Positions 17,269 to 25,176 of a DNA stretch of 50,120 bases are shown one piece after another (position 1 is the stretch's first letter; each line of letters begins with the position of its first letter). This DNA comes from Acidobacteriota bacterium (GTDB taxonomy: Bacteria > Acidobacteriota > Terriglobia > UBA7540), in NCBI GenBank assembly GCA_003165315.1, contig PLSX01000128.1:1190-51309 (forward strand), in the 5' to 3' direction. The position numbers and the translations under genes were made by a program. The notes beneath the pieces are model-generated. The model did no database searches and had not been told where the DNA came from. It saw nothing but the letters and a program-made list of their open reading frames with translations.

Positions 17269-19572
17269 TCACTGAAAATTCCTGATCAATACCGCGTCGC
17301 TGAGGCGCTCACCGCGCGAGAGGGCCAAACGGCCATCTGGCGACCAATCGTAACCGAAGATGGTCTTGTCGGAAGTAAAATGCGTTAAAGGCTTTGGGGG
17401 ACCTCCGTCCAGCGGTTGCTCCCAAATGTTTGCCGCGCCGTTATCTAAATCTTCTTCATTGTGGACGAATGAGATGGCGCGGCCATCAGGTGTCCAACGC
17501 GCATTAAACCAACCGTAGCCGTAAGTGGAGAAAATCTTGACAGGCGGCCCGCCGGCAAAGGGAAGAATAGCCAGGTTGGCAGCCCCACTTTCATGCGGGT
17601 AATAGATGCAAGCAATCCATTTTCCATCCGGGGAAACGGTTGGCGCGTAAACATTGTCACGACCTTTGTCGGCAAGTTCCTCTGCCTGGCCCCCGGAAGT
17701 GGAAACCTTCATCAGATGAAACCTGACGCCCACCTCCCTTATGAAAATCGCCCACTGCCCATCGGGAGATAGGGCGGGAACCATGTCAGACTTGCCCTCG
17801 GTGAGCTGTTTCATGTTGCCCCCGTCCCCATCCATGCACCAGAGGGTTGACTCTCCATTTCCTTCGTAGCGGACAAAGACGATGATTCCGCCCTGGCGAG
17901 AGATCGTCGGAGTATAGAGAATCGTAGATTCGTCCGTATCGGTGAGTCGGCGGCGATTTAGGCCGTCCCCCCCGATTTCCCATAGATTGAAGCGCCCATT
18001 GGGGGCCGAGGCATAGACAATCCTCCCAAACGGAGTCCACGCGACACTCCTCCAGCCGTCCCACGATTGGTTCCCAACGCTCAAGGTTCTGGCCTTGGAC
18101 TCCTTCCCCGGTGTGGCGGCCTGAAGTGTGGCAAAGACCTGGTCGTGGAAGGCCAGCAGCGTTTTCCCGTCTGCGCTCACCCGAACACCTTCGTATATCG
18201 TCAGGTCGTGGGTGATTTGCCGGACTTCGCCTCCCCCCACTGTAACTTCGTAAAGCTGAGACGACGCCCGCGTTCCCGGCCAGCCTGCCGGTCTGCCTGC
18301 CACGACGAGGTGGCGGCTATCCGGAAGCCACGAAAGATCGGCAAGCTCATCCCAGGCCACGCCAGGGACCGGGTGGATGGCGCCGCCTTCCGCCGGAATA
18401 ATTGCCAATATTGCTCGCGGATCTGAGAAGTGAAAAAAGGCAAGGGTCTTACCGTCCGGGGACCACGCAACCCTGTCATTGCGCGGCCCCCGGTAAGACG
18501 CCAGCACCCGCTCGCCCGAACCATCCGGCGCGGCGGTCAACAAGGTGGCATCACCCAAGTGTTCGCGCAAAAAGGCCACCCGCCGCCCATCGGGCGAGAA
18601 TGCCGGCGGGCCGGAGATTCCCGACAACATCTTTCTGGCCGCCCCGCCCAGAAACGGGATCTGTTCCAAGTCCCCCGTTTCCTGATGCGGATCCTTCCGA
18701 ACGAAGTAAACGTATAATCCATCGGGTGAGAACGCCAACCCTATACACTGATCCTCGCCCAGGGGGCTGATCTGAATATCGCTGTCCGTAGCCAACTGCT
18801 TCAGCCAAAGGCTGTTCTTTCCTGCCATCTTTCGAACGTAAGCCACATATCTTCCATCCGGCGAAATGTCCGCATCTTCGATATCACCGGTACCGGTCAC
18901 GCGCGTAAATTCCAGGGCGGGAGGCGTGGGCATGGCGCGGGGAGTGTGATGAAGGATATAAAGAAGCGCAAAGACAATTACAGATGCCGCTGCCATCAAG
19001 GCAAGTAAGGCTCTCTTGTGACTCGTCGCGATGATCGGCAAATCGGAGGAATTACGTTGGAGCGGCGGTGTCCCCACCTCCGTCCCAGACGATGCAATCA
19101 TTTCCTTCGGCTGCGATGGGGACATCACCCCCAGTACACGTCCCGGCTCAGTTTCCCCTTTCAATTCTTTGTACTGGACCGCTTGGGCTGGCCCGGCGGG
19201 CGGAATGGGAGGAGTTCCCCCCAGTTGCGTCTCGGCGGGGCGAATCGGACAAATAAACCGGTAGCCCCTGCGGGGAAGAGTCTCGATGTATCGGGGCTGC
19301 TCCGCCGAATCAAGCAGTGTCCGGCGCAGCGTCTTAACTGCCGCGTTGATGCTATGCTCGAATTCGACCACTGTGTCGTCTGGCCACAGCCGCCGCTGCA
19401 ACTCTTCGCGTACCACCAAATCGCCTGGACGCGCCAATAGCATGGCCAGCACTTCCATGGGCTGGCCGGAGAGCTTGATCCTCACGCCATGCTTGCGCAA
19501 TTCCAGCGTATGCCGGTCGAATTCATAGGATTCGAACCGGACCAGCCGTTCCGTTGGGGGGAATGGGTCCAT
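17269..19572 (-). CDS. Winged-helix/PD40 propeller regulator lacking the kinase domain
   Basis: A 767-residue CadC-like protein. Residues ~10-108 are a winged helix nearly identical to that of the 13665-16970 product (about nine differences in 108 residues). The next ~25 residues go directly into a linker that aligns with the region after the kinase in the paralogues: ELKGETEPGRVLGVMSPSQ here against RLKRDTDPERAVAAMSPSP there. One membrane helix at ~187-207 and PD40 repeats ending VLIRNFQ follow. No glycine loop, HRD or DFG exists. The simplest reading is an in-frame loss of the kinase from a three-part ancestor, leaving a one-component membrane-bound transcription factor; gain of the kinase in the paralogue is the alternative. 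Confidence 0.92.
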   Translation of the reverse strand: MDPFPPTERLVRFESYEFDRHTLELRKHGVRIKLSGQPMEVLAMLLARPGDLVVREELQRRLWPDDTVVEFEHSINAAVKTLRRTLLDSAEQPRYIETLPRRGYRFICPIRPAETQLGGTPPIPPAGPAQAVQYKELKGETEPGRVLGVMSPSQPKEMIASSGTEVGTPPLQRNSSDLPIIATSHKRALLALMAAASVIVFALLYILHHTPRAMPTPPALEFTRVTGTGDIEDADISPDGRYVAYVRKMAGKNSLWLKQLATDSDIQISPLGEDQCIGLAFSPDGLYVYFVRKDPHQETGDLEQIPFLGGAARKMLSGISGPPAFSPDGRRVAFLREHLGDATLLTAAPDGSGERVLASYRGPRNDRVAWSPDGKTLAFFHFSDPRAILAIIPAEGGAIHPVPGVAWDELADLSWLPDSRHLVVAGRPAGWPGTRASSQLYEVTVGGGEVRQITHDLTIYEGVRVSADGKTLLAFHDQVFATLQAATPGKESKARTLSVGNQSWDGWRSVAWTPFGRIVYASAPNGRFNLWEIGGDGLNRRRLTDTDESTILYTPTISRQGGIIVFVRYEGNGESTLWCMDGDGGNMKQLTEGKSDMVPALSPDGQWAIFIREVGVRFHLMKVSTSGGQAEELADKGRDNVYAPTVSPDGKWIACIYYPHESGAANLAILPFAGGPPVKIFSTYGYGWFNARWTPDGRAISFVHNEEDLDNGAANIWEQPLDGGPPKPLTHFTSDKTIFGYDWSPDGRLALSRGERLSDAVLIRNFQ
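19059..19137. repeat. Degenerate hairpin element in the third propeller-protein linker
   Basis: This stretch aligns in position and partly in sequence with the elements at 4316-4418 and 15485-15560 (GCGGTGTCCCCAC near one end, GCGATGGGGACATC near the other), but its ends read GGAGC and AGTAC and the arms are no longer perfect. It encodes GVMSPSQ and VGTPPLQR of the 17269-19572 protein. Confidence 0.4.
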
Positions 19573-19658
19573 GGTATGAGACTGTCTGGGAGATGCAATC
19601 CCGAATAGTCCCGCACAATCGGCGGGCTAACCCTGCTTCCAGTTTTGACAATGGCCGG

Positions 19659-19688
19659 AGTTTAGCGTCCCGGCCAGTTCAAAGTCAA
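19659..19688 (-). promoter_or_regulatory. Predicted promoter of the kinase-less regulator gene
   Basis: On the minus strand TTGACT (19683-19688) and TAAACT (19659-19664) are 18 bp apart, identical hexamers and spacing to the paralogous site at 17057-17086. The start codon is about 87 bp downstream. The DNA from 19714 to 19961, beyond the duplicated block, shows no further clear signal except the ribosome-binding site GGAGGT at 19950-19955 for the next plus-strand gene. Confidence 0.5.
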
Positions 19689-19961
19689 TTTAATTTGGAT
19701 AAAAAGTCCGACCTATTTTGGAAGGCTTTAGGGACAGCCGTGGGGTATCAGCGCAAATGCCCCCGACAGCGAAAGGGTGGCTGAACCCGCCGTCCAAATC
19801 CCCTGCGGTCTTACTCCCTCGCGAATTCAACCTCCAACCAGTTTCCAGTCAATATGTTAACTCTTCACCTCATATTCTGAAGACTTTCACCCCGCTTGCA
19901 TTGAGATATTTGCCTGTCCAATCAAAAGTGGCGCCATCACGCAAATGACGGAGGTGGCGCC

Positions 19962-20723
19962 TTGAAAATTAAGGGGCGAAAGGCGGAAAGATATCAGAAC
20001 GAAACGGGGAGGCGGCAGAAGACCTGGGGCACCGCCAGTATGAGTCTGGCGATCCTGCTGACGGTCGCTTCCCTGGCGTTCGCTGGAAGGGAGACACCGA
20101 CTGGGGTGGAGCCGCGCTTTCAAATTACCGTTCGCGTCTATAACTACGCCGGCGCCTCCCGCGGGACTTTGCTGGGAGCGGAAAAAGAAGGGTCGCGGAT
20201 CTTCGGCAAGGTGGGGCTGAGGGTGGCGTGGCTTCATTGCAGCACCACCAATACGCTGGAGCAGAAGGACCCTGGTTGTCAGACACCTTTAAGTGCAATC
20301 GCCGTCAACATGAGGGTCCTGCCTCCCTCCATGGCTGGGAGGCTCAACGCAAACCGGGAAGAAATGGGCTTTGCTCTGGTATCCCCAAGAGCCGGAGCCG
20401 CGTCGGATGCCTGGGTGTTCTACCAACGCGTGCAAGAGGCTGCCACCAGCGGGGCGGCCACCTCGGCGCAGATTCTTGGCTACGCCATGGCGCATGAAAT
20501 TGGGCACCTCCTGCTCGGCCCCAACCACCACTCGCATGAGGGCATTATGTGCGCCCGCTGGAATCGGGAATTGTTGGAGGAGGCAAGCCAGGGCCAACTG
20601 AAGTTCACCCAAGATCAAGCAAAGGTAATCCGCGATGAAGTGGAGACCAGGGCGGAATTGGCTCAGCAACGAGTGACGGGAAGGTCCGCGCCACAGGAAA
20701 CAGCTGCTATGAACCGCAAATAA
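19962..20723 (+). CDS. Putative secreted metzincin-like zinc metalloprotease
   Basis: A 253-residue protein with a zinc-protease-like core: AHEIGHLLLG, then a His pair, then GIM. HEIGH supplies two zinc ligands and the catalytic Glu; a His of the following HHSH would be the third ligand, and GIM resembles a metzincin Met-turn, though the spacing differs from the canonical HExxHxxGxxH. Before it lies a non-catalytic region with VRVYNYAGASRGTL. GGAGGT at 19950-19955, 6 bp upstream, supports the TTG start; a signal-like segment begins at the internal ATG at 20040 (MSLAILLTVASLAFAG), so the chain would have a long basic n-region or start at 20040. Similar small HEIGH proteins occur near signalling genes in Acidobacteria. 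No propeptide or cysteine switch is evident, and the substrate is unknown. Confidence 0.75.
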   Translation: MKIKGRKAERYQNETGRRQKTWGTASMSLAILLTVASLAFAGRETPTGVEPRFQITVRVYNYAGASRGTLLGAEKEGSRIFGKVGLRVAWLHCSTTNTLEQKDPGCQTPLSAIAVNMRVLPPSMAGRLNANREEMGFALVSPRAGAASDAWVFYQRVQEAATSGAATSAQILGYAMAHEIGHLLLGPNHHSHEGIMCARWNRELLEEASQGQLKFTQDQAKVIRDEVETRAELAQQRVTGRSAPQETAAMNRK

Positions 20724-20990
20724 TTCCGAATAATAAGTCTGGAAGAAGTGAGCAACGCACGAACCGTATTATGTGGGCTTCTGGACTGGGATACACAAGC
20801 AAGATGCCTGGTGGTTTTTGGCGTCCGCGATTTCCCCAAGGGATCCTCCTACGGCAATGGGTATGGGGCGGGTAAAGACTCCAACCTCGCGCCGTATCAA
20901 AAGCTGACTGTCCTGAGCGGCCAGCTTCTCCAAGGCCCTTCGGGAAATCGCCGACTCTAAAAACACACGGCCTGCGCCGGCTCCCCCAGC

Positions 20991-21632
20991 TCACTTCCGG
21001 GCGGCAAAAGCGTTGGCGATGCCCCGTGTCAGTGCTGCCGTGGCGGCATCCGCAAATTCCAGCACGCCTTCGGGCGCTTCAAGGGGTAGCCGGCCGCTGA
21101 TGGCGAGCTTTGCCACTCCGTGCACCATCGACCACGCCAGCAGGGCGAAGGGCAGCGCCTCGCCCGGCGGCAGGATCTTCTCCGCCTGGCAGGCTTCAAC
21201 GTAGCCCACCAGCGTGGCAAATGCCCGCTCGCCCGCCTGCTGCAATTGTGGATTCCCCGCAAATCCCCGCGGCAGGTCAAACATCACCGCGAAGTGCTGG
21301 GGATGGTTGAGGGCAAATTCCACGTAGCCCCGCCCGCTCGCCCGAAAACGGTCCATCGCGCCCGAGGCAGGGTCACCGGGCACCACCGTGACGGAGTCCG
21401 CCGCTTTCACCATCGCGGCGGTCAGGCGGTCAAATCCCTCAGCTGCCAGCAGCGCCAGAAGTTCTTCCTTATCATGAAAATGCCGGTAGGGGGCGTTGTG
21501 CGAAACCCCCGCCATCCTGGCCACCTCGCGCAAGGTGAAGGCGGCGGAACCGGACTTGCGGATGAGTGCAAGCGAAGCATCCAGCAGGGCTTGCTTCAGG
21601 TTTCCGTGGTGGTAGGAGCGGGACTCGGGCAT
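20991..21632 (-). CDS. TetR/AcrR-family transcriptional repressor
   Basis: A 213-residue TetR-type regulator. The N-terminal helix-turn-helix is clear: ALLDASLALIRKSGSAAFTL followed by REVARMAGVSHNAPYRHFHD. The C-terminal part (YVEFALNHPQHFAVMFDLP) matches the WHG-type ligand-binding domain. The start at 21632 is chosen because AGAGGG lies just upstream and the family begins with a short basic N-terminus (MPESRSYHHGNLKQ); the frame stays open to 21866 but that extension has no family resemblance and would run through the divergent promoter. It is divergent from the FAD oxidoreductase gene, and a perfect palindrome at 21687-21705 is the likely operator. Probable role: repression of that neighbour in response to a hydrophobic ligand (inference). 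Confidence 0.9.
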   Translation of the reverse strand: MPESRSYHHGNLKQALLDASLALIRKSGSAAFTLREVARMAGVSHNAPYRHFHDKEELLALLAAEGFDRLTAAMVKAADSVTVVPGDPASGAMDRFRASGRGYVEFALNHPQHFAVMFDLPRGFAGNPQLQQAGERAFATLVGYVEACQAEKILPPGEALPFALLAWSMVHGVAKLAISGRLPLEAPEGVLEFADAATAALTRGIANAFAARK

Positions 21633-21658
21633 GACCCTCTTTTTATAGCAAAAAGATG

Positions 21659-21688
21659 TTGACACGCGCAACATAATCAATGCAGAAT
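21659..21688 (+). promoter_or_regulatory. Predicted promoter of the FAD oxidoreductase gene
   Basis: A consensus -35 TTGACA (21659-21664) and a weaker -10 CAGAAT (21683-21688) are 18 bp apart, 50 bp before the oxidoreductase ATG. The -10 overlaps the left end of the palindrome at 21687-21705, so a bound repressor would block initiation. Confidence 0.5.
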
Positions 21689-21705
21689 GTGGACAGTGTC
21701 CACAT
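21687..21705. promoter_or_regulatory. Perfect 19-bp palindrome, probable TetR operator
   Basis: ATGTGGACAGTGTCCACAT is a perfect 9-1-9 inverted repeat in the intergenic region between the TetR gene and the oxidoreductase. Its length and symmetry fit a TetR-dimer operator. It lies at the predicted -10/start region of the oxidoreductase promoter and about 55 bp upstream of the tetR start codon. Confidence 0.7.
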
Positions 21706-21738
21706 AAGAGGACGCGAATCCATGTGAAGGGGACCCAA

Positions 21739-23367
21739 ATGACGACCTTGGCCATCGGAAGTTCATATAAGCAATGTTCTATCAGCGATCGCTGGGACGC
21801 CATCGTGATCGGCTCCGGCATCGGCGCGTTGGCCGCGGCAGCGCTGCTGGCCAGGCATGGCGGCAAGCGCGTGCTGGTTCTGGAACGCCACTATGTGGCA
21901 GGGGGATTCACGCACTCCTTCCACCGGCCGGGATACGAGTGGGACGTGGGGGTGCACTACATCGGTCAAGTGCAGGACCCCGCGTCGCCCGTGCGCCGGA
22001 TTTTCGACAACCTCACGGCTGGGCGCCTTAAGTGGAATCCCATGCCCGATGTGTATGACCGCATCCGCATCGCTGACCATGAGTATGAATTTGTGGCGGG
22101 GCAGGAACGATTTCGCGACCGGTTGAAATCCTATTTCCCCAGTGAAACCGCGGCGATTGACCGCTACCTGAGCGCAGTGCTGACCTGCGCGGGAAAAACC
22201 ACGCTCTACTTTGCAGAGAAGGGCGTGCCGCGGCCGATTGCAAAGTTGGCGGGGTCGCTGATGCGCGCTCCATTTCTGCGTTGGGCGCGGCGCACTACGG
22301 CCGAGGTTCTGGCGGAGCTCACCACCAATCGCGAATTGGCGGCGCTGCTGACGGCGCAGTGGGGTGACTATGGCCTCCCCCCCGGGCAGAGCAGTTTCGC
22401 CGTGCATGCCATTATTGCCGCGCACTATTTCGAAGGCGCAAGCTTTCCCGTGGGCGGGGCGTCCAGCATCGCCGCAGGGATGGCGCCCGAGATTGAATCC
22501 GCGGGTGGAAAGATTGTGTACAGCGCGGACGTAAGCGCAATCCTGCTCGACCACAATCAAAATGCGGTGGGAGTGCGCATGAGCGACGGCCGCGAATTCC
22601 GTGCCGGCATGGTGATCAGTGATGCGGGAGCATGGAATACATTCGCAAAGCTGCTTCCACAGGAAGCTCCCGGCGTTGCCATGGCGCTTGCGGAACTGCG
22701 CACAGTCCCGCCTTCCATGGCGCATCTGTGCCTCTATGCAGGGGTGAAACAAAGGGCGTCAGAATTGGGGCTGACAGGAACCAATCTGTGGATTCACCCC
22801 ACTCCGGATCACGACGCGAACATGGCGCGCTTCACCGGTGATCCCTCCGCGCCTTTTCCCCTGATGTTCATCTCTTCCCCCTCGGCAAAGGATCCCGATT
22901 TCGAGCGGCGACATCCGGGGCGAGCCACGTTGGAAGTCGTCTGTCCCGCACCCTACGATTGGTTTGAAAAATGGGAGGATTCCCAGTGGCGCCGGCGCGG
23001 GCAAGACTATGACGATTTAAAACAGCGATTAACGGAGCGCTTGAGAAGCAGCCTGGAGCAGCATGTGCCGGCTGTACGGGGAAAGCTGGATATGGCAGAG
23101 CTTTCCACGCCGCTCTCCACCCGCCACTTCATGAATTACCAACGCGGCGAAGCTTATGGAGTCAGCGCCACGCCTGATCGCTTCAGCCTGCGCTGCCTGA
23201 CTCCCCACACGGCGGTGCGCAATCTCTATCTCACGGGGCAGGACGTATGTACCTTGGGGGTGGTCGGGGCGTTGATGGGCGGAGTCGTGACGGCCTCCGC
23301 CGCGCTGCGCCGCAACCTGCTCTCCGTCATCTCAAAGCCCGCCCGGCAGAGCCAGGAAGCGGCTTAG
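21739..23367 (+). CDS. FAD-dependent oxidoreductase, phytoene desaturase/retinol saturase-like
   Basis: A 542-residue flavoprotein. The N-terminal dinucleotide-binding fold is clear: [20 protein letters not shown] with the GxGxxG motif, followed by the acidic end of strand 2 in VLVLERH and GGFTHSF. The C-terminal FAD-contact region [19 protein letters not shown] is typical of the CrtI/CrtISO/retinol-saturase superfamily, whose members isomerise or (de)saturate carotenoids and retinoids. No carotenoid biosynthesis gene lies nearby, so the substrate is open. The ATG at 21739 is preferred to the upstream GTG at 21724 because AAGGGGAC lies just before it. Control by the divergent TetR regulator is likely from the palindrome overlapping its promoter. 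Confidence 0.88.
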   Translation: MTTLAIGSSYKQCSISDRWDAIVIGSGIGALAAAALLARHGGKRVLVLERHYVAGGFTHSFHRPGYEWDVGVHYIGQVQDPASPVRRIFDNLTAGRLKWNPMPDVYDRIRIADHEYEFVAGQERFRDRLKSYFPSETAAIDRYLSAVLTCAGKTTLYFAEKGVPRPIAKLAGSLMRAPFLRWARRTTAEVLAELTTNRELAALLTAQWGDYGLPPGQSSFAVHAIIAAHYFEGASFPVGGASSIAAGMAPEIESAGGKIVYSADVSAILLDHNQNAVGVRMSDGREFRAGMVISDAGAWNTFAKLLPQEAPGVAMALAELRTVPPSMAHLCLYAGVKQRASELGLTGTNLWIHPTPDHDANMARFTGDPSAPFPLMFISSPSAKDPDFERRHPGRATLEVVCPAPYDWFEKWEDSQWRRRGQDYDDLKQRLTERLRSSLEQHVPAVRGKLDMAELSTPLSTRHFMNYQRGEAYGVSATPDRFSLRCLTPHTAVRNLYLTGQDVCTLGVVGALMGGVVTASAALRRNLLSVISKPARQSQEAA

Positions 23368-23379
23368 AGCGGGGGAAGG

Positions 23380-23458
23380 GGTAGGCAGTAAGCAGTAGGC
23401 AGAAGGCAGCGGGCAGTAGGCGGTAGGAAGTAAGCAGAAGGCAGAAAGTAGGCAACAG
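23380..23458. repeat. Degenerate CAGTAGG/CAGAAGG-type tandem array
   Basis: About ten imperfect units of 7-8 bp (GGCAGTA, AGCAGTA, GGCAGAA and similar) follow the oxidoreductase stop codon. The reverse-strand form recurs at 30728-30770. It is low-complexity, non-coding and similar in style to the CAGTCATC array at 28640-28826. Confidence 0.7.
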
Positions 23459-23529
23459 GGCGAGGTTAGATCGGTTTGCGGACCGGCCCTGATTTGGCGC
23501 GGCAATGCCGCGCCCGAAGCCGTGCCATG

Positions 23530-23612
23530 GCCGCCCCGATCCAGCACATCGGGGCAGGTCCCGATCGAAATCATTGGCACAGGTCCCGATTGGAGTCATC
23601 GGGACGGGTCCC
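23530..23612. repeat. 25-bp tandem repeat containing CCCGAT
   Basis: Three units of exactly 25 bp start at 23530, 23555 and 23580 and a fourth breaks off after 23605. Each carries a GTCCCGAT or CCCCGAT core; two end in ATCGGGG or ATCGGGA, so single units can form hairpins. Confidence 0.55.
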
Positions 23613-23956
23613 GGCCATGCTCGTGCACCCCGATCCATAGGGGTGGCACGTAGAGGCGGCGGAATTTATCCCGATTTAATCGGGACGCCGCCATGGTCTG
23701 TTGCGCCCGTGGAACGATTCTTGGGCGCGCAATCGCGCGCCCAGCCTTGCGGCCCATTCGGCTTGCGTACAAAGTGGCGGACTTGCACCCTGCGCCAGCC
23801 ATGCGCGGAGGAGCTGGCGCGAATGCTTTCCTGCAGCCAGATCACCGACTCCGTTTTTGGAACACGCTGTCATACGCTGCGGCAAGCGGCGGGGCAACTT
23901 CCCCGAAACCCAAGTCCCCGGTAGTCCTCAAGCCGCATCATACGGGTGGTTTGGCC

Positions 23957-24121
23957 CCGAATTCCGGCAAAAGGTCTGGATCTATCGTCTGGCTCATTTC
24001 AAGGTTTGATCGCGATACCGGCAAAGCGTCTGGACTTATTGTGCAGATCATTTCAAGGTTTTGGTTGCGATACCGGCAAAGTGTCTGGACAAATAAGCCA
24101 CCTCATATCGAGGTTTCAAAG
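23957..24121. repeat. Three tandem 55-bp repeats
   Basis: Copies begin at 23957, 24012 and 24067 with a constant 55-bp period. Shared features are CGGCAAAG(C/T)GTCTGGA near the start and a CATTTCAAGGTTT-like stretch near the end. Copies 2 and 3 both open GCGATACCGGCAAAG. The central ~15 bp varies between copies. No coding potential. Confidence 0.65.
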
Positions 24122-24348
24122 GTCAAGCCGGGACCTTGTCCCTTGCCCCTTGGCACTTGTCCCCTGTCACTCCTCCTGCTTTTTCTTGCTCGTCACTCGT
24201 CACATGCCGCATGTCACTCGTCACGCTTCCTGCTGCTTGCCGTCTCTCTCTCAAATCTCAAATCTTGAATCTTCGATCTGCCGGGAGAGCACTGACTCCC
24301 GAAATCAGGAGCCTGTGCCAGCCGCGGGGACGTTAAAGAATCAGCGGC

Positions 24349-24486
24349 GTAGCGATGAGTTATTTTTCTCCGGGAAAAATTACTCAGCGGTACGCCTCCG
24401 AAGTTCGACCGCGATCTCATTCATTCCCGGCCACTGGGAAAGTACCGCCGAGTAATTCGTCTCGGAGCCGAATAACTCGTCGCTAC
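24349..24486. repeat. 138-bp inverted-repeat element with GTAGC/GCTAC ends
   Basis: The element opens GTAGCGATGAGTTATT and closes AATAACTCGTCGCTAC, complementary over 16 bp with one mismatch. Inside, TACTCAGCGGTAC and GTACCGCCGAGTA pair with one mismatch. The terminal GTAGC/GCTAC matches the ends of the cloverleaf repeats at 28.9-30.3 kb, so it is placed in the same broad family. Confidence 0.6.
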
Positions 24487-24702
24487 CTCTCCCCGCGCTA
24501 CCCCGCTGATTTGGGTTGCCGCCCCGCCGCGCTCCGCTACCTTTCCCCTCGCTACGCCGCTCGAAATCCTCGCCGCGGGCGCGGGTACTTTCCCTGGGCT
24601 CATCGACGGACGTTATTTCGAGCCCCGCTGCCTTGATAATTTTTCGAAACGAAACGCTGCGCCAGCCATGCGCTACGCTCGCTGAAATGAGTCGTGTGCG
24701 GG

Positions 24703-25176
24703 CTATTCCAGCTCTTCATCTGGAGGTAAATAGGAGAGTTCATTCAACCGCCGGTCGGCCAAGGCTAATAAGCGACGCGCTTGCGTAAGAAGTGTGTTTC
24801 TTAGCCCCTTGTTCACACTGCGTTCGCTAATGACTTTGGCTAAATTCGCAATGGTTGACGCCCTGCGAGCGATGCGAGTATCTGGATGTTTTCGGGCCTC
24901 GATAAGATCATGAGGGATGATGCACCCTTCAATAGGGTCTGGGAGCTTCACTAGTTGAGTCTTGCCGGGGGGCTTTTCATTAAGAACCGCCTTTAATTTT
25001 GAACTTTCTAGTAGCTCCTTATAGGCGGTGTATTCCGCCTCATTGAGTTTCTGCTGAACCTGCTTTAAGGCCCGGCAGGGCCGACAGATTGTGGCCCACG
25101 GCGACAGCCGTGGGAATGAGGAGCAATTCCTATAACATTTCGAGCCCCGGCAGGGGCGACAGAGCCCTCGCGTCAT
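24703..25176 (-). CDS. Hypothetical protein overlapping the transposase stop codon
   Basis: An open frame of 157 residues whose ATG overlaps the transposase TGA (ATGA, 4 bp), suggesting translational coupling. I do not recognise a family. The first ~37 residues (Cys/Arg/Pro-rich, CRPCRG and CRPCRA) are encoded by three REP-like hairpins and are probably not ancestral. The remainder, from about residue 38, is a plausible soluble helical domain: NEAEYTAYKELLESSKLKAV, RRASTIANLAKVISERSVNK, then a basic-acidic C-terminus. No other start codon lies between the hairpins and this domain. It may be a real small gene whose N-terminus was replaced by repeat insertion, or a decaying one. Confidence 0.45.
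   Translation of the reverse strand: MTRGLCRPCRGSKCYRNCSSFPRLSPWATICRPCRALKQVQQKLNEAEYTAYKELLESSKLKAVLNEKPPGKTQLVKLPDPIEGCIIPHDLIEARKHPDTRIARRASTIANLAKVISERSVNKGLRNTLLTQARRLLALADRRLNELSYLPPDEELE
25069..25162. repeat. Three REP-like hairpins downstream of the first transposase
   Basis: GGCCC-GGCA-GGGCC followed by GACAG (25069-25087), CCCACGGC-GACA-GCCGTGGG (25095-25114), and GCCCC-GGCA-GGGGC followed by GACAG (25144-25162). The first and third share a GGCA loop and a GACAG tail. They lie immediately downstream of the transposase gene and in frame within the 24703-25176 reading frame. Confidence 0.7.

Larger units (their letters stand above)
23461..24702. other. Gene-free, repeat-packed intergenic region
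   Basis: No credible gene was found in this ~1.2 kb. It contains perfect hairpins GGCGCGGC-AAT-GCCGCGCC (23496-23514) and GGGCGCGC-AATC-GCGCGCCC (23723-23742); a nested hairpin with outer arm GGCGGCG/CGCCGCC and inner arm TCCCGATT/AATCGGGA (23655-23692) preceded by GTAGA; a 25-bp tandem repeat; a 55-bp tandem repeat; TCACTCGTCAC-like low-complexity DNA around 24160-24240; and a 138-bp inverted-repeat element. It looks like a landing zone for small mobile repeats. Confidence 0.7.

Noticed and set aside
20748-20960. Short open frame between the metalloprotease and TetR genes
   Set aside because: No ribosome-binding site, no recognisable family, and the opposite strand is equally open; the 267-bp gap shows no other signal.
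21633-21866. Extension of the TetR regulator upstream of 21632
   Set aside because: It crosses the divergent promoter and palindrome, and the ribosome-binding site fits the start at 21632.
21763-22752. 329-residue open frame antisense to the FAD oxidoreductase
   Set aside because: Same reasoning: shadow of a GC-rich gene; its sequence has no domain-like features.
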